From: an uncultured Aquimarina sp.
GTDB taxonomy: Bacteria > Bacteroidota > Bacteroidia > Flavobacteriales > Flavobacteriaceae
DNA length: 64,000 nt
Assembly: GCA_947496355.1 (NCBI GenBank)
Contig: CANMCO010000011.1
Location: forward strand, 62,001-126,000
Direction of reading: 5' to 3'
Shown: piece after piece, positions 27,128 to 35,735 of the stretch
Layout of the letters: the number at the start of each line of letters is the position of its first letter
Position numbering within the stretch: the first letter of the stretch is position 1
Position numbers and translations under genes: made by a program
Notes under the pieces: model-generated
Told to the model about the DNA's origin: nothing
The model's input: only the letters and a program-made list of their open reading frames with translations
Database searches by the model: none

Positions 27128-27170
27128 TAAATCTATTAAAACACAAATAATCAAACTATGACGGATGTCA
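27128..27170 (-). promoter_or_regulatory. FNR-like box promoter of the HMA gene
   Basis: Box TGACGGATGTCA (27159-27170). On the minus strand a -7 element TAGATTTA (27128-27135, 7 of 8 consensus bases) follows after 23 bp. The geometry places the box centre near -41.5, the class II activator position. Confidence 0.7.
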
Positions 27171-27190
27171 GTATAAACATTCTTAGTAGC

Positions 27191-27233
27191 TGATTTATGT
27201 CATTTTTATTAGAAAAAGCTACTTCTATATTTG
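27191..27233 (+). promoter_or_regulatory. FNR-like box promoter of the mla operon
   Basis: Box TGATTTATGTCA (27191-27202), 23 bp, then the perfect -7 element TATATTTG (27226-27233), 24 bp before the mlaE ATG. It is the second box in the HMA-mlaE spacer, one for each direction. Confidence 0.78.
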
Positions 27234-27257
27234 AATAACCTTAGAAGTAGACTTTTT

Positions 27258-28040
27258 ATGACTCAATCACTTCGCATAGTAGAAAGAACAAAGGCTTTTT
27301 TTACAGAGATTGGCGATTTGTCGTTTTTTGCGTGGCGCTTTTTTAGAGAAGTGTTTACAAGACCTTTTGAGTTTCAGGAATTGTTGAAGCAATGCTACCA
27401 TATGGGTAATCGCTCTTTACTTTTGGTTGGTGTCACGGGATTTATTCTGGGATTAGTATTTACACTTCAATCTCGCCCAACGCTTATGGAGTTTGGTGCA
27501 GAGTCATGGATGCCTTCAATGGTAGGGATCTCAATAGTAAGAGAAATTGGACCCGTAATTACAGCTTTGATTTGTGCAGGTAGAATTGGTTCAGGAATTG
27601 GGGCAGAACTTGGTTCGATGCGAGTAACTGAGCAAATCGATGCCATGGAAGTATCGGGAACAAACCCTTTTAAGTATTTGGTAATTACTCGCATCACTGC
27701 AACAACTTTGATGTTACCTATATTAATAGTTTTTGGTGATGCTATAGCCTTATTTGGTTCGGCTATTATAGAGAATTTAAAAGGCGCTGTATCCTTTCAA
27801 TTATATTTTAATCAAGTTTTTGATGCTATTGAGTATAGTGACATTATTCCGGCTACAATCAAATCTTTCTTTTTCGGGTTTGCGATTGGATTAGTAGGGT
27901 GCTACAAAGGATATTTTTGTAAAAAAGGAACCGCTGGAGTTGGAGAAGCCTCTAATTCTGCCGTGGTATATACATCGATGCTACTTTTTGTGATTGATTT
28001 TATAGCGGTATTCTTGGCTGATATATTTTTTGAAATATAG
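27258..28040 (+). CDS. mlaE: MlaE-type ABC transporter permease
   Basis: 260 residues. The core VGVTGFILGLVFTLQSRPTLMEFG and the conserved MlaE block IVREIGPVITALICAGRIGSGIGAELGSMRVTEQIDAMEVSG are present, with five membrane segments. With MlaF and MlaD it forms the inner-membrane complex that moves phospholipids between the inner and outer membrane. The start is the ATG at 27258 rather than an upstream alternative codon, which would overlap the -7 element. The mlaF ATG follows the stop directly. Confidence 0.92.
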   Translation: MTQSLRIVERTKAFFTEIGDLSFFAWRFFREVFTRPFEFQELLKQCYHMGNRSLLLVGVTGFILGLVFTLQSRPTLMEFGAESWMPSMVGISIVREIGPVITALICAGRIGSGIGAELGSMRVTEQIDAMEVSGTNPFKYLVITRITATTLMLPILIVFGDAIALFGSAIIENLKGAVSFQLYFNQVFDAIEYSDIIPATIKSFFFGFAIGLVGCYKGYFCKKGTAGVGEASNSAVVYTSMLLFVIDFIAVFLADIFFEI

Positions 28041-28793
28041 ATGGAAAGTAAAAAAGAAATTGGACCAGTATTAGAGATCAAAGATTTGCAGAAAAGCTTT
28101 GGTGATAATCATGTACTTAATGGGTTTACTTTGCAATTATTTGAAGGAGAAAATTTGGTAGTTATGGGCAAGTCAGGTTCAGGGAAATCAGTTATGATCA
28201 AATGTCTTGTGGGTTTAATGCAAGCAGATAACGGTAGTATTAGAATAAAAGGTCAGGATATTACTGTTTTGGGGCAAACAGAATTAGATCTTTTGCGTAC
28301 CGAAATAGGGTTTTTATTTCAAGGTAGTGCATTGTATGATTCTATGACTGTACGAGAAAACCTTGAATTTCCTTTACGAAGACATAAACATAAACTAAAT
28401 ATAACTGGACATACCGAAGCATTGATTGTAGAGGCTCTGGAAAATGTTGGTTTGGCAGATGCCATTGATTTAATGCCCGCAGAGCTGTCAGGAGGGATGC
28501 AAAGGCGAGTAGCACTAGCCAGGGCTCTTATCCTGAAACCTAGAATTATTTTGTATGATGAACCAACAACTGGCCTAGATCCCATAACTGCCAAAGAAAT
28601 TATACAACTCATGCGAAGCATACAGAAGAAGTATGGGACATCATCATTGATCATTACACATGATGTGGATTGTGCACGGGTGATTTCTAATAGGATTATT
28701 TTATTGGTGGACGGGATTAATTATGCAGAGGGTACTTATCAAGAGTTAATAGGATCAGACGACCCTCAAGTAAAAGCATTTTTTAAACATTAG
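28041..28793 (+). CDS. mlaF: MlaF-type ABC transporter ATPase
   Basis: 250 residues. Walker A GKSGSGKS near 44-51, Q-loop FLFQGSALYDSMTV (the MlaF-type SALYDSMTV segment), signature LSGGMQRRVALARAL, Walker B IILYDEPTTGLDP and switch His in IITHDVD. It powers the Mla lipid transporter from the cytoplasmic face. It starts right after mlaE (0-bp gap) and precedes the MCE gene by 12 bp. Confidence 0.94.
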   Translation: MESKKEIGPVLEIKDLQKSFGDNHVLNGFTLQLFEGENLVVMGKSGSGKSVMIKCLVGLMQADNGSIRIKGQDITVLGQTELDLLRTEIGFLFQGSALYDSMTVRENLEFPLRRHKHKLNITGHTEALIVEALENVGLADAIDLMPAELSGGMQRRVALARALILKPRIILYDEPTTGLDPITAKEIIQLMRSIQKKYGTSSLIITHDVDCARVISNRIILLVDGINYAEGTYQELIGSDDPQVKAFFKH

Positions 28794-28805
28794 AAAATAT
28801 AAGAT

Positions 28806-29792
28806 ATGGCTACTATGAAAAAAACAGCTTCACAAAAATTAAAATTAGGGGTTTTTGTTGTATTGGGAACCATGCTTCTTATTGCAGCATTATATTCTAT
28901 CGGAAATCGTCAGAATCTTTTCGGTAGTAATATTAAAATCATGTCCCAATTTACTAATGTAAATGGATTAGAATTAGGTAACAATGTTAGGTATTCTGGG
29001 ATTAATGTTGGTCTAGTAAGTAAAATCAAAATGATCAATGATAGTCAAATCATAGTAGAAATGCTTATTAGAGAAAGTGTAGGAAAACACATTAAAAAGG
29101 ATGCGGTTGCTACTATAAGTTCTGATGGCCTAGTGGGTAATATGATCGTAAATATTATACCTAGAGAGAGTAAAAAACTTCCTGTTGTTTCAGGAGATAC
29201 CATTCAGTCGTTTAGTAAGATTGGAACCGATGATATGCTAACTACTTTAAATGTAACCAATGAAAATGCAGCATTGCTCACAGCAGATTTGCTAAAGATT
29301 ACTACAAAAATTATTGATGGTAAAGGCACGCTGGGATTGCTAATTAATGATTCTATCATGGCCAGAGATCTTAAATTGGCCGTTTACGAATTAAGAAAAG
29401 CCAGTACGGGAGCGTCACAAACAATTACCGAGCTTAAAGATATCATATCCTCAATCAATAAAGGAGAAAGTGTAGCAGGTGTGTTATTAAGCGATAGCCT
29501 ATCGGGACAAAAAATGAAAACCATGGTAAGTAATCTAGAACAATCTAGTGATGAAATTATCGAGGTCAGTAAAAACTTGAATGTAGTATTAAAAGACATT
29601 AAAGAAGGAAAAGGAGCTTTAAACTATCTGGCAAATGACCCTACTTTGGTTAACAATATAGATTCTACAATGAATAGTATTAAAGAAGGCACCTATCGAT
29701 TTAATCAAAATATGGAGGCCCTGAAACATAATTTCCTTTTCAGAGGATATTTCAAAAAGATGGAAAAGCAAAAGAAAAAGAAGAATCGTTAA
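28806..29792 (+). CDS. mlaD: MlaD-like MCE-domain protein
   Basis: 328 residues. One N-terminal membrane helix (about 13-33) and a single MCE domain (about 38-115, FTNVNGLELGNNVRYSGINVGLVSKI). A long helical C-terminal region (about 150-310) follows, ending in a Lys-rich tail. It is longer than E. coli MlaD (about 180 residues), as is usual in Bacteroidota. MCE domains form a hexameric ring that channels lipid across the periplasm. Third gene of the operon. Confidence 0.9.
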   Translation: MATMKKTASQKLKLGVFVVLGTMLLIAALYSIGNRQNLFGSNIKIMSQFTNVNGLELGNNVRYSGINVGLVSKIKMINDSQIIVEMLIRESVGKHIKKDAVATISSDGLVGNMIVNIIPRESKKLPVVSGDTIQSFSKIGTDDMLTTLNVTNENAALLTADLLKITTKIIDGKGTLGLLINDSIMARDLKLAVYELRKASTGASQTITELKDIISSINKGESVAGVLLSDSLSGQKMKTMVSNLEQSSDEIIEVSKNLNVVLKDIKEGKGALNYLANDPTLVNNIDSTMNSIKEGTYRFNQNMEALKHNFLFRGYFKKMEKQKKKKNR

Positions 29793-29803
29793 AATATTAG
29801 ATT

Positions 29804-30292
29804 ATGAAAATAGAACATCTTGAAGAACGAATTAATGATTATAGAACTTCTATAAAAACTGTTGTTGATAAAAGGTTGCTTTGGAAAACAAAAACCAAAA
29901 ATCTACTTAAACAAACACTACAGATTGCTGTAAAACAATATGATATTGGATGGAAGGTTCAGGAATTAAGTTGGATACATAATAATGAAGCAGTCAATAT
30001 TACTTTTGACTCTTTTCCTCCAGAAATGATAGATTGCACAAATTTGATTCCGGCATATCAATTTTTACCTGGCGGGGCCTTAATTTTTTCACAGGCATAT
30101 AATGGAGATATCTATGTTTTTATGATGTATCCAGAGATTGAAAATGTAACTCAAGAAAATAATGTAGTAGAATTTGGCCGGTATACTCCAGAGTCTATTA
30201 CCGAAAAACTTATTGTAGAGAAAGTAGATGAATTCCTGAAAGAAATGATCAAATGGGAAGTACCTTCATTAAAGAAAAAAGTAGGGTATTAA
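29804..30292 (+). CDS. Conserved hypothetical protein in mla operon
   Basis: 162 residues, soluble, with no signal peptide or membrane helix. It starts 11 bp after mlaD and is therefore the fourth gene of the operon. It has a central block LIPAYQFLPGGALIFSQAYNGDIYVFMMYPEIE and an amphipathic C-terminus. I do not recognise a domain. The position suggests an accessory role in lipid transport, but nothing in the sequence proves it. Confidence 0.65.
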   Translation: MKIEHLEERINDYRTSIKTVVDKRLLWKTKTKNLLKQTLQIAVKQYDIGWKVQELSWIHNNEAVNITFDSFPPEMIDCTNLIPAYQFLPGGALIFSQAYNGDIYVFMMYPEIENVTQENNVVEFGRYTPESITEKLIVEKVDEFLKEMIKWEVPSLKKKVGY

Positions 30293-30362
30293 TTACCAGG
30301 AAAATCAAATAAAAAAGATTTTTGATTTTTCTACAGAGTTTTTCCTTTTATAAATCATTAAT

Positions 30363-31412
30363 CTAATACAGCATAAACGAAACCATTACTACTCCAGAAA
30401 TTGCAATTGGGACGATAAACATCATATAAATGAAAGAAATCGTATTGGCCTTAAGAAATGCACCTATCCAACTACTCTTATAGAAATTCCGAAGAGCTAT
30501 CATCAAATAGATTATAAAAGATAAAAAGACTAGAACTTCTAACCAAACAGGAATTGTTATTAGTGAATTGGTTATAATCAAAATACAAAACGATGTAAAA
30601 AGAAAGGTGAAAAAGTAGAAACTAAATACCATATGGTGTGCAAACGTACCTCGTTTCCAATAAAACAATTGTATTAAAAAGGCAAATAAAGGCAACATTA
30701 AGAACATAGTAATAGGGACTGTATCGTATAGTGCTTTTAGGATACCTCCTCCTTTTCGTTCATAGAATTTTAGCATTTGTGCAAAAAACTTTCGGGTTAA
30801 TGCACCGGCATCTTCTTTTAATCCCAAGGCCTTTAACTTTTCAGCTTGTGGGGCATTAACTGTAATCAAAGAGTCTAAAACTTTTCTTTTAAAACCAAAA
30901 TCTATTTCGGGTCCATTTTGACTGGCTAATATAACCGAGTCTATTGCCCTGAGATCTTCATCAGACATTGCTGCTAAAGCTGGATTTTTTTTAATAGCAT
31001 TTTTTGCTATTTCTAAACCAATAGAATCTTTTTCGATTTGTAGCGAATCTAAAGTTATTTCTTTGCTAAAACCTTTTTTTAATACTTGAGTAAATTTATT
31101 ATCAGCTTTTCTTATACTAAAAGAAAACATAAAAAAGAACACGATAGAGATGAAGAGGTAAAATTGTGCAGGATGCAAATATGAGAGTCGTTTACCATCA
31201 ACAAAATACCTAGCCAACACCCCGGGTTTTATCATTAGTGGAATAAAACTTTTGAAGAAACGCGCATCTATAGAAAAGTAATTGCTAATCGTGTTACTAA
31301 ACAGTACACCAAAAGTAAGTTTGTCTACTGTTTCTTGCCCGCAATAGGGACAATAATCAAAAGACTCGTCAAAAGATTTTTCGCAGTTTTTACATTGGTC
31401 GGTCGATGGCAT
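30363..31412 (-). CDS. DUF3667-like membrane protein with N-terminal zinc ribbon
   Basis: 349 residues. An N-terminal zinc ribbon (CKNCEKSFDESFDYCPYCGQ) is followed by FKSFIPLMIKPGVLARYFVDGKRLSYLHPAQFYLFISIVFFF, the conserved DUF3667 region. A soluble stretch of about 100 residues comes next (around 115-210), then about four C-terminal membrane helices. Function is unknown; the ribbon faces the cytoplasm. It is convergent with the mla operon. Confidence 0.78.
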   Translation of the reverse strand: MPSTDQCKNCEKSFDESFDYCPYCGQETVDKLTFGVLFSNTISNYFSIDARFFKSFIPLMIKPGVLARYFVDGKRLSYLHPAQFYLFISIVFFFMFSFSIRKADNKFTQVLKKGFSKEITLDSLQIEKDSIGLEIAKNAIKKNPALAAMSDEDLRAIDSVILASQNGPEIDFGFKRKVLDSLITVNAPQAEKLKALGLKEDAGALTRKFFAQMLKFYERKGGGILKALYDTVPITMFLMLPLFAFLIQLFYWKRGTFAHHMVFSFYFFTFLFTSFCILIITNSLITIPVWLEVLVFLSFIIYLMIALRNFYKSSWIGAFLKANTISFIYMMFIVPIAISGVVMVSFMLY

Positions 31413-31523
31413 CGCAAAGAATTTGCCTAAAAATACAAAAACAATTCACATTTTATTATAGGTATTTGGTTGATGCTTTTTTAAAACCTGTTAAGAATTT
31501 CTTTTTCTACGATGAATTTAAGA

Positions 31524-31566
31524 TGACTTTTATCATTGTATAAATGTACCTAAAAGGATAGATTTA
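31524..31566 (+). promoter_or_regulatory. FNR-like box promoter of the MBL-fold gene
   Basis: Box TGACTTTTATCA (31524-31535), 23 bp, then TAGATTTA (31559-31566, 7/8 of TAnnTTTG), 21 bp before the ATG at 31588. Confidence 0.7.
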
Positions 31567-31587
31567 TTAGAGTTAAATTTTAATGAT

Positions 31588-32379
31588 ATGAATAAGTCTT
31601 TGATATTATATATCTGTTCACTCTTAATAATAATTCAAAGTTGTACAATGGTAAAGGTTAGTGTTAGTGAAAAAAGGAACTTGATTCCTCAAAGTCTTGA
31701 ATTAGATGAAAACGTTAAGATTACAACGTGGGGTGCAATCAAAGTAAACAAATCTCATTTTTTTCCTTCAAGTTTTCAAATTAAGTCAGACGAAAAGGTG
31801 ATCTATATTGACCCTGTTGAGATTGAAAGTAGTGATATGGCCGATTATATTTTTATAACCCATTCTCATCCAGACCATTTTTCTTTGGAGACTATTGAGA
31901 AAATTATGAAACCAGAAACACTTGTTATCTGCGCCAAAAGTGTTTCAAAAAAATTTCCAAAGACAGGTTATATGATCAAAATAGTGAAACCAGGAGATGT
32001 TTTAGAACTAGACGGTTTGAGATTCGAGACGGTAGCTTCATATAACGATAAAGAGAAGGTTTTTTTATGGATAAAAGCGCATCCAAAATCAAAGCAAAAT
32101 GTTGGATATATATTAACCTTAAATAGCGGTATTCGTATTTATCATGCAGGAGATACAGGATATATTCCAGAAATGAAAAATATAGGTAACATTGATGTTG
32201 CTTTGATTCCAATTGGAGGAGATAACTTAACTATGAATATAGAAGATGCTTCTCGAATGGCAAATGAGGTTAAACCAAAGTTTGTAATACCTACGCATTA
32301 CGAACTTATTATTCATGATAGCTTAACCAAATTTAAAAATTTAGTTAATAAATCAATTCATGTAAAGGTATTAGAGTGA
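31588..32379 (+). CDS. MBL-fold metal-dependent hydrolase, lipoprotein
   Basis: 263 residues. Lipobox-like IIQSC (Cys19) puts it at a periplasmic membrane face. Metallo-beta-lactamase fold motifs: FITHSHPDHFS (HxHxDH), AGDTG and PTHYE. The layout is that of the UlaG-like L-ascorbate-6-phosphate lactonase/NAPE-PLD subgroup (beta-lactamase superfamily domain 2). The substrate is unknown. Convergent with the small gene at 32393 (13-bp gap). Confidence 0.8.
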   Translation: MNKSLILYICSLLIIIQSCTMVKVSVSEKRNLIPQSLELDENVKITTWGAIKVNKSHFFPSSFQIKSDEKVIYIDPVEIESSDMADYIFITHSHPDHFSLETIEKIMKPETLVICAKSVSKKFPKTGYMIKIVKPGDVLELDGLRFETVASYNDKEKVFLWIKAHPKSKQNVGYILTLNSGIRIYHAGDTGYIPEMKNIGNIDVALIPIGGDNLTMNIEDASRMANEVKPKFVIPTHYELIIHDSLTKFKNLVNKSIHVKVLE

Positions 32380-32392
32380 CACTAATACTGCT

Positions 32393-32602
32393 TTAATTTT
32401 TATGTGTTTCCTTATGATGCTGCAGTAACTCGCTTAAGCTATTTAAATAATCCTGTAATGCTTTTTCATTTGTTTCAAAATGATCGCTTGAAGGAACAGT
32501 GATGGGTTGTTCTTCAATGAAATGATATATTTCAGGATAATTGGTCTCTATATTGGTGATTAATTCATTGATCTTAGCAATTAAATTTTTCGAAGTATTC
32601 AT
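32393..32602 (-). CDS. Small soluble hypothetical protein
   Basis: 69 residues, acidic and helical, with a His-rich C-terminus (LLQHHKETHKN) and no signal peptide. The frame is clean and has an ATG at 32602. I do not recognise the family. It is separated from its neighbours by 13 bp and about 110 bp. Confidence 0.6.
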   Translation of the reverse strand: MNTSKNLIAKINELITNIETNYPEIYHFIEEQPITVPSSDHFETNEKALQDYLNSLSELLQHHKETHKN

Positions 32603-32712
32603 AGCGCAGGTGTTTATATTTTTTGTAGTAATGGTACTTATTAAGTTATGCTATTGAAGATACGATAAAAGAGGGTTGGTTCTCGTTAAATTACTGCTAA
32701 CATTCTGTTTTT

Positions 32713-33519
32713 TTAGTACATATAAGTGTGTAATTTGTAATCAATAATAGTTGCATTAAAATACTCTATTTTTCCATCTTTAAGATCCCATATAGCAGTC
32801 ATTGTATTTGGAATTAACAATCCATCGTAATCTTGATAATTTCCTAATTCTCCTATGAAATCTTCAATGGATGTATCCCTATATCTTTTGGTCTTGAAAC
32901 GGTTAATCATTCCTTCTTCATCAAAAATAAAAAAACCTTCTAGTGTTTGATTGGATTTAGAAATAGTAGCTTTTATCGTTTTGGTATCTATTACCAACCA
33001 CGAGATGTCTGGATCCAAAAAACCGATAGGAAACCATATTAATTCTCCAAGATATCGCCCCAGAGAACTTTGATCAACCTCTGGACCAGAAAATAACACC
33101 ATATTTTTTAAGCCCATCAGACTAACTTTTACTCCTCCTTTATGGTTAGTATATTTATCCCTAATTAACATGGGTAAAGCCTTAGCTTTCCAGATGAAAC
33201 CTGGATTATTAGACGACATATATTGAGTGGCAGTAAAAGGTAACCAATCCTTTTTTGGATTAGTTTTTATCTTACCTTTTTGAGTAAATATCACATTACA
33301 ATATCTTGGTTTGTCAATAACCTTGGTTTTGACAAGATAGTTTTTCATTAAATCTGGAAGTATTTCGAGATCTTTTTCTGTAATTTTTTTGTCTGCAATT
33401 TTATTTGAAGAAAAGAGTTTAGTTTTTTCTTTTTCAATATGACTATTAAAAAATGATATTCCGGCTATACAGATTAGTAGTATTAATAATAGAATTACCC
33501 CTATTAATTTTAGTATCAT
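32713..33519 (-). CDS. DUF6544-like hypothetical membrane-anchored protein
   Basis: 268 residues. One N-terminal membrane helix (about 5-27), then a soluble domain with LPDLMKNYLVKTKVIDKPRYCNVIFTQKGKIKTNP and DWLPFTATQYMSSNNPGFIWKAKA. A block GRYLGELIWFPIGFLDPDISW follows, which fits the DUF6544 pattern (x-W-x-P-F-x-A-x-Q ... E-x-x-W-x-P). No function is known. The FNR-like box shared with the divergent usp gene has a 7/8 -7 element on this side too. Confidence 0.65.
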   Translation of the reverse strand: MILKLIGVILLLILLICIAGISFFNSHIEKEKTKLFSSNKIADKKITEKDLEILPDLMKNYLVKTKVIDKPRYCNVIFTQKGKIKTNPKKDWLPFTATQYMSSNNPGFIWKAKALPMLIRDKYTNHKGGVKVSLMGLKNMVLFSGPEVDQSSLGRYLGELIWFPIGFLDPDISWLVIDTKTIKATISKSNQTLEGFFIFDEEGMINRFKTKRYRDTSIEDFIGELGNYQDYDGLLIPNTMTAIWDLKDGKIEYFNATIIDYKLHTYMY

Positions 33520-33572
33520 TTTAATTGATTTTTCTCTTCTTTATTCGTAACTTTTAGACACTTTATCGTATT

Positions 33573-33615
33573 TAAATTTATAGTATGACCTATTGATAAT
33601 AAATGACTTATGTCA
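33573..33615 (-). promoter_or_regulatory. Minus-strand half of a shared FNR-like box promoter
   Basis: The box at 33604-33615 is read leftwards with 23 bp to TAAATTTA (33573-33580, 7/8 on the minus strand), 54 bp before the DUF6544-like start. The element is simple AT-rich sequence, so this half is less certain than the rightward one. Confidence 0.5.
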
Positions 33616-33646
33616 TGTTTTGTCCGTGTTTAAAATTATATCTTTT
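33604..33646 (+). promoter_or_regulatory. FNR-like box promoter of usp gene 1
   Basis: Box TGACTTATGTCA (33604-33615), flanked to give a 14-bp perfect ends palindrome (ATGAC...GTCAT). After 23 bp comes TATCTTTT (33639-33646, 7/8), 30 bp before the ATG. Confidence 0.75.
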
Positions 33647-33675
33647 CTTGAATTGATTCTAAATATTCAGAAGTC

Positions 33676-34533
33676 ATGAAAACTATTCTTTATCCCACAG
33701 ATTGTTCTGAACATTCAATACCGGCCTTACAGTATGCGTACAATCTTAGTAATAAATTACAAGCAGATTTGATCGTATTACATGTGTTTGATATTCCTTC
33801 ATTTCCGGGCACAAGTATGATTCGCTCATTACAACAAATAGAAAAAAATGCTTTTGAAGAGCATCAAGAGGTCTTAAATACCTATTGTAAGAAACACTTG
33901 AGTTATATGCCAAGTAAATCTAATGTTCAAATAGAAGTTGTTAAAAATATTTCAATTACAGAAGGAATTCTGGCAAAGACAAAAGAGTTACAGGCTGATA
34001 TGCTTATTATTGGTATGAAGGATAAACATAGTAATCGAGGTATTTTGACCGGAGATATTGCCAAAGAGTTAATTACAAGAAGTTTATGTCCACTTTTGGT
34101 GGTTCCAAATAATTTTAGTGCAGAACCAATAAAAAGGATTGTATATGCTACAGATTTTGAAGAAAGCGATATTTTGGCTATTGATAAATTAACAGAAGTG
34201 GCATTACCTTTTCAATCCAGAATAAACGTAATCCATATTTCTACAAAAGACAATGATGAAGAAAGAAATCAATTTGCCTGGTTTAAAGAAATGGTATTGC
34301 AGAAAGTTAACTATAAAAATATAGAGTTCAACCTGGTTATTTCTGATAATATTTATGAAAAGCTAAAAACGTACTTGCACGATATCAAAGCTGATCTCGT
34401 AGTACTACTAGAGCGTGAGGATATTGGAATGTTTAAGAAGTTGTTTCATCGTGATTTGGTAAAACAACTAGAGTCGCATACAGAGATTCCTTTATTAAGC
34501 TTTAATAAGGCAAAGTTATATGGGTCTTTTTAA
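33676..34533 (+). CDS. Universal stress protein, tandem UspA domains (1)
   Basis: 285 residues with two UspA units (about 1-145 and 150-280). The first starts TILYPTDCSEHSIPALQYAYNLS and ends with the ATP-binding-like G-x2-G-x9-G-(S/T) region (IIGMKDKHSNRGILTGDIAKELITRSLCPLLVVP). The second is more divergent. Tandem Usp proteins respond to starvation, redox and oxygen limitation. This is one of three paralogues in the window (40905, 48360), each preceded by an FNR-like box. Confidence 0.9.
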   Translation: MKTILYPTDCSEHSIPALQYAYNLSNKLQADLIVLHVFDIPSFPGTSMIRSLQQIEKNAFEEHQEVLNTYCKKHLSYMPSKSNVQIEVVKNISITEGILAKTKELQADMLIIGMKDKHSNRGILTGDIAKELITRSLCPLLVVPNNFSAEPIKRIVYATDFEESDILAIDKLTEVALPFQSRINVIHISTKDNDEERNQFAWFKEMVLQKVNYKNIEFNLVISDNIYEKLKTYLHDIKADLVVLLEREDIGMFKKLFHRDLVKQLESHTEIPLLSFNKAKLYGSF

Positions 34534-34573
34534 TACCTAACAAAGGATTTAAACCTATCATTTTTTTGGAAAA

Positions 34574-34850
34574 TTAACCAATTATTCTACCATTACTCAT
34601 CTCAATAATTCGGTCTGTTTTATTAGCAAAATCGATAACTTGGCGTTTTCTGTGTTTAATTTTGGATTGCTGTTAATGATCTGGAAGATGGGTTTTTCCT
34701 TTTTGACAATATCTCCTTCTTCTACAAGGTTTTTATCCAAAATTCCGTTCACAACTGCACATATACCTGGTACAAACTATCTGGCTGTATAGTAATTGAA
34801 GAATATACCGACTCGGTAATATCAGCAGTTGCAGGGAATATTTTTTCTTC
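34574..34850 (-). pseudogene. Relic of an HlyD-type adaptor fused to the tail of an ABC ATPase
   Basis: Read on the minus strand, about 34760-34850 encodes FPATADITESVYSSITIQPD and SLYQVY, then a frameshift and stop. A shifted frame continues NGILDKNLVEEGDIVKKEKP and INSNPKLNTENAKLS. This is the lipoyl-like hairpin start of an HlyD/MacA periplasmic adaptor. It is joined near 34637 to FANKTDRIIEMSNGRIIG and a stop (34574-34638), the C-terminus of a LolD/MacB-type ATPase. The middle of both genes is deleted, so a former ABC efflux operon has decayed. No start codon or full domain remains. Confidence 0.8.
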
Positions 34851-34880
34851 AAATGTCTGCCAAAGCACAGATTTTCGGAA

Positions 34881-34923
34881 TGATATTTATCATATTTAAA
34901 ATGGAGGAGAGCGGTTATTTTTG
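34881..34923 (+). promoter_or_regulatory. FNR-like box promoter of the membrane protein-hpf unit
   Basis: Box TGATATTTATCA (34881-34892), 23 bp, then perfect TATTTTTG (34916-34923), 26 bp before the ATG at 34949. Confidence 0.78.
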
Positions 34924-34948
34924 AGTAGGTTTTAAAAAATGAAAAGAT

Positions 34949-35335
34949 ATGGATGCATCTATTTTTTTAGCAAAGTTTTGGGGTTGGTATCTTATTATAT
35001 TTTTCTTTATCCTAAGTTTTAAACCCACTAGGATTAAACAAATTTTTGATGACTTGAAGGATCAAAAATTTCTGATCATTACCTCTTTTGTAGCCATCAT
35101 TGTTGGATTGCTTACTATTCTTTTTCACAATGTCTGGGAACCAAATTGGAGATTTATCATCACTGCAATAGGTTGGACAGCATTAAGTATAGGATTGGCT
35201 CTATTTATCTTTCCTATTCAAACCACAAAATGGCTAGAAATTAGCAACGTAAAATTAATACAACTAATATATATACTCTTATTTTTGGTAGGGATATTCT
35301 TATTGAATATGGCCTATGGCTTAGTACCCTATTAA
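34949..35335 (+). CDS. Four-helix membrane protein of unknown function
   Basis: 128 residues with four hydrophobic helices (about 5-24, 40-58, 68-90 and 102-122). After the first helix comes a short charged cytoplasmic loop (KPTRIKQIFDDLKDQK). I do not recognise the family. The hpf gene begins 44 bp downstream with no terminator between, so the two are probably co-transcribed from the FNR-like promoter. Confidence 0.7.
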   Translation: MDASIFLAKFWGWYLIIFFFILSFKPTRIKQIFDDLKDQKFLIITSFVAIIVGLLTILFHNVWEPNWRFIITAIGWTALSIGLALFIFPIQTTKWLEISNVKLIQLIYILLFLVGIFLLNMAYGLVPY

Positions 35336-35379
35336 GAATAGCAAAATAGAATATAAACTAAAAAATAAAATAACTGCTT

Positions 35380-35682
35380 ATGAAAACCAACATTCAATTT
35401 GTACAAATGCCTACGAGTGAGACTATGGAAGATTATGTACATGAAAAATTAAATAAATTTTACAAAAAATATGATTGGATCATCAAAACCGATGTGTTTT
35501 TCAAAAAAGAAAACGACCCAAAAGGGAACGGAAAAATATGTGATCTTGAGTTAAGTATACCAGGGCCCAAGATATATGCTACATCAAATGAGAAAAATTT
35601 TGAGTTAGCATTTAAAGAAACGCTTAGTGATATAGAGAGACAGCTCCAAAAACGAAAAAGAGAGATGAAACCTTATATGTAG
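35380..35682 (+). CDS. hpf: Ribosome hibernation promoting factor (short HPF/RaiA family)
   Basis: 100 residues, the short form without the long C-terminal dimerisation domain. HPF features: TSETMEDYVHEKLNKFYKKYDWI, a basic and amphipathic second half (ATSNEKNFELAFKETLSDIERQL) and the terminal KRKREMKPYM. Such proteins bind the 30S decoding centre and store inactive ribosomes. Its place behind an FNR-like box suggests ribosome silencing when respiration is limited (inference). Confidence 0.88.
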   Translation: MKTNIQFVQMPTSETMEDYVHEKLNKFYKKYDWIIKTDVFFKKENDPKGNGKICDLELSIPGPKIYATSNEKNFELAFKETLSDIERQLQKRKREMKPYM

Positions 35683-35735
35683 AAAAGCTATGACAGGTGA
35701 GAAATGAAATTTTAACAATCAAAAAAACCGAAAAC

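Noticed and set aside
30301..30330. AAAATCAAA/TTTGATTTT hairpin between the mla operon and the DUF3667-like gene
   Set aside because: The stem is almost pure A/T and has a long loop, so it is too weak to call a terminator.
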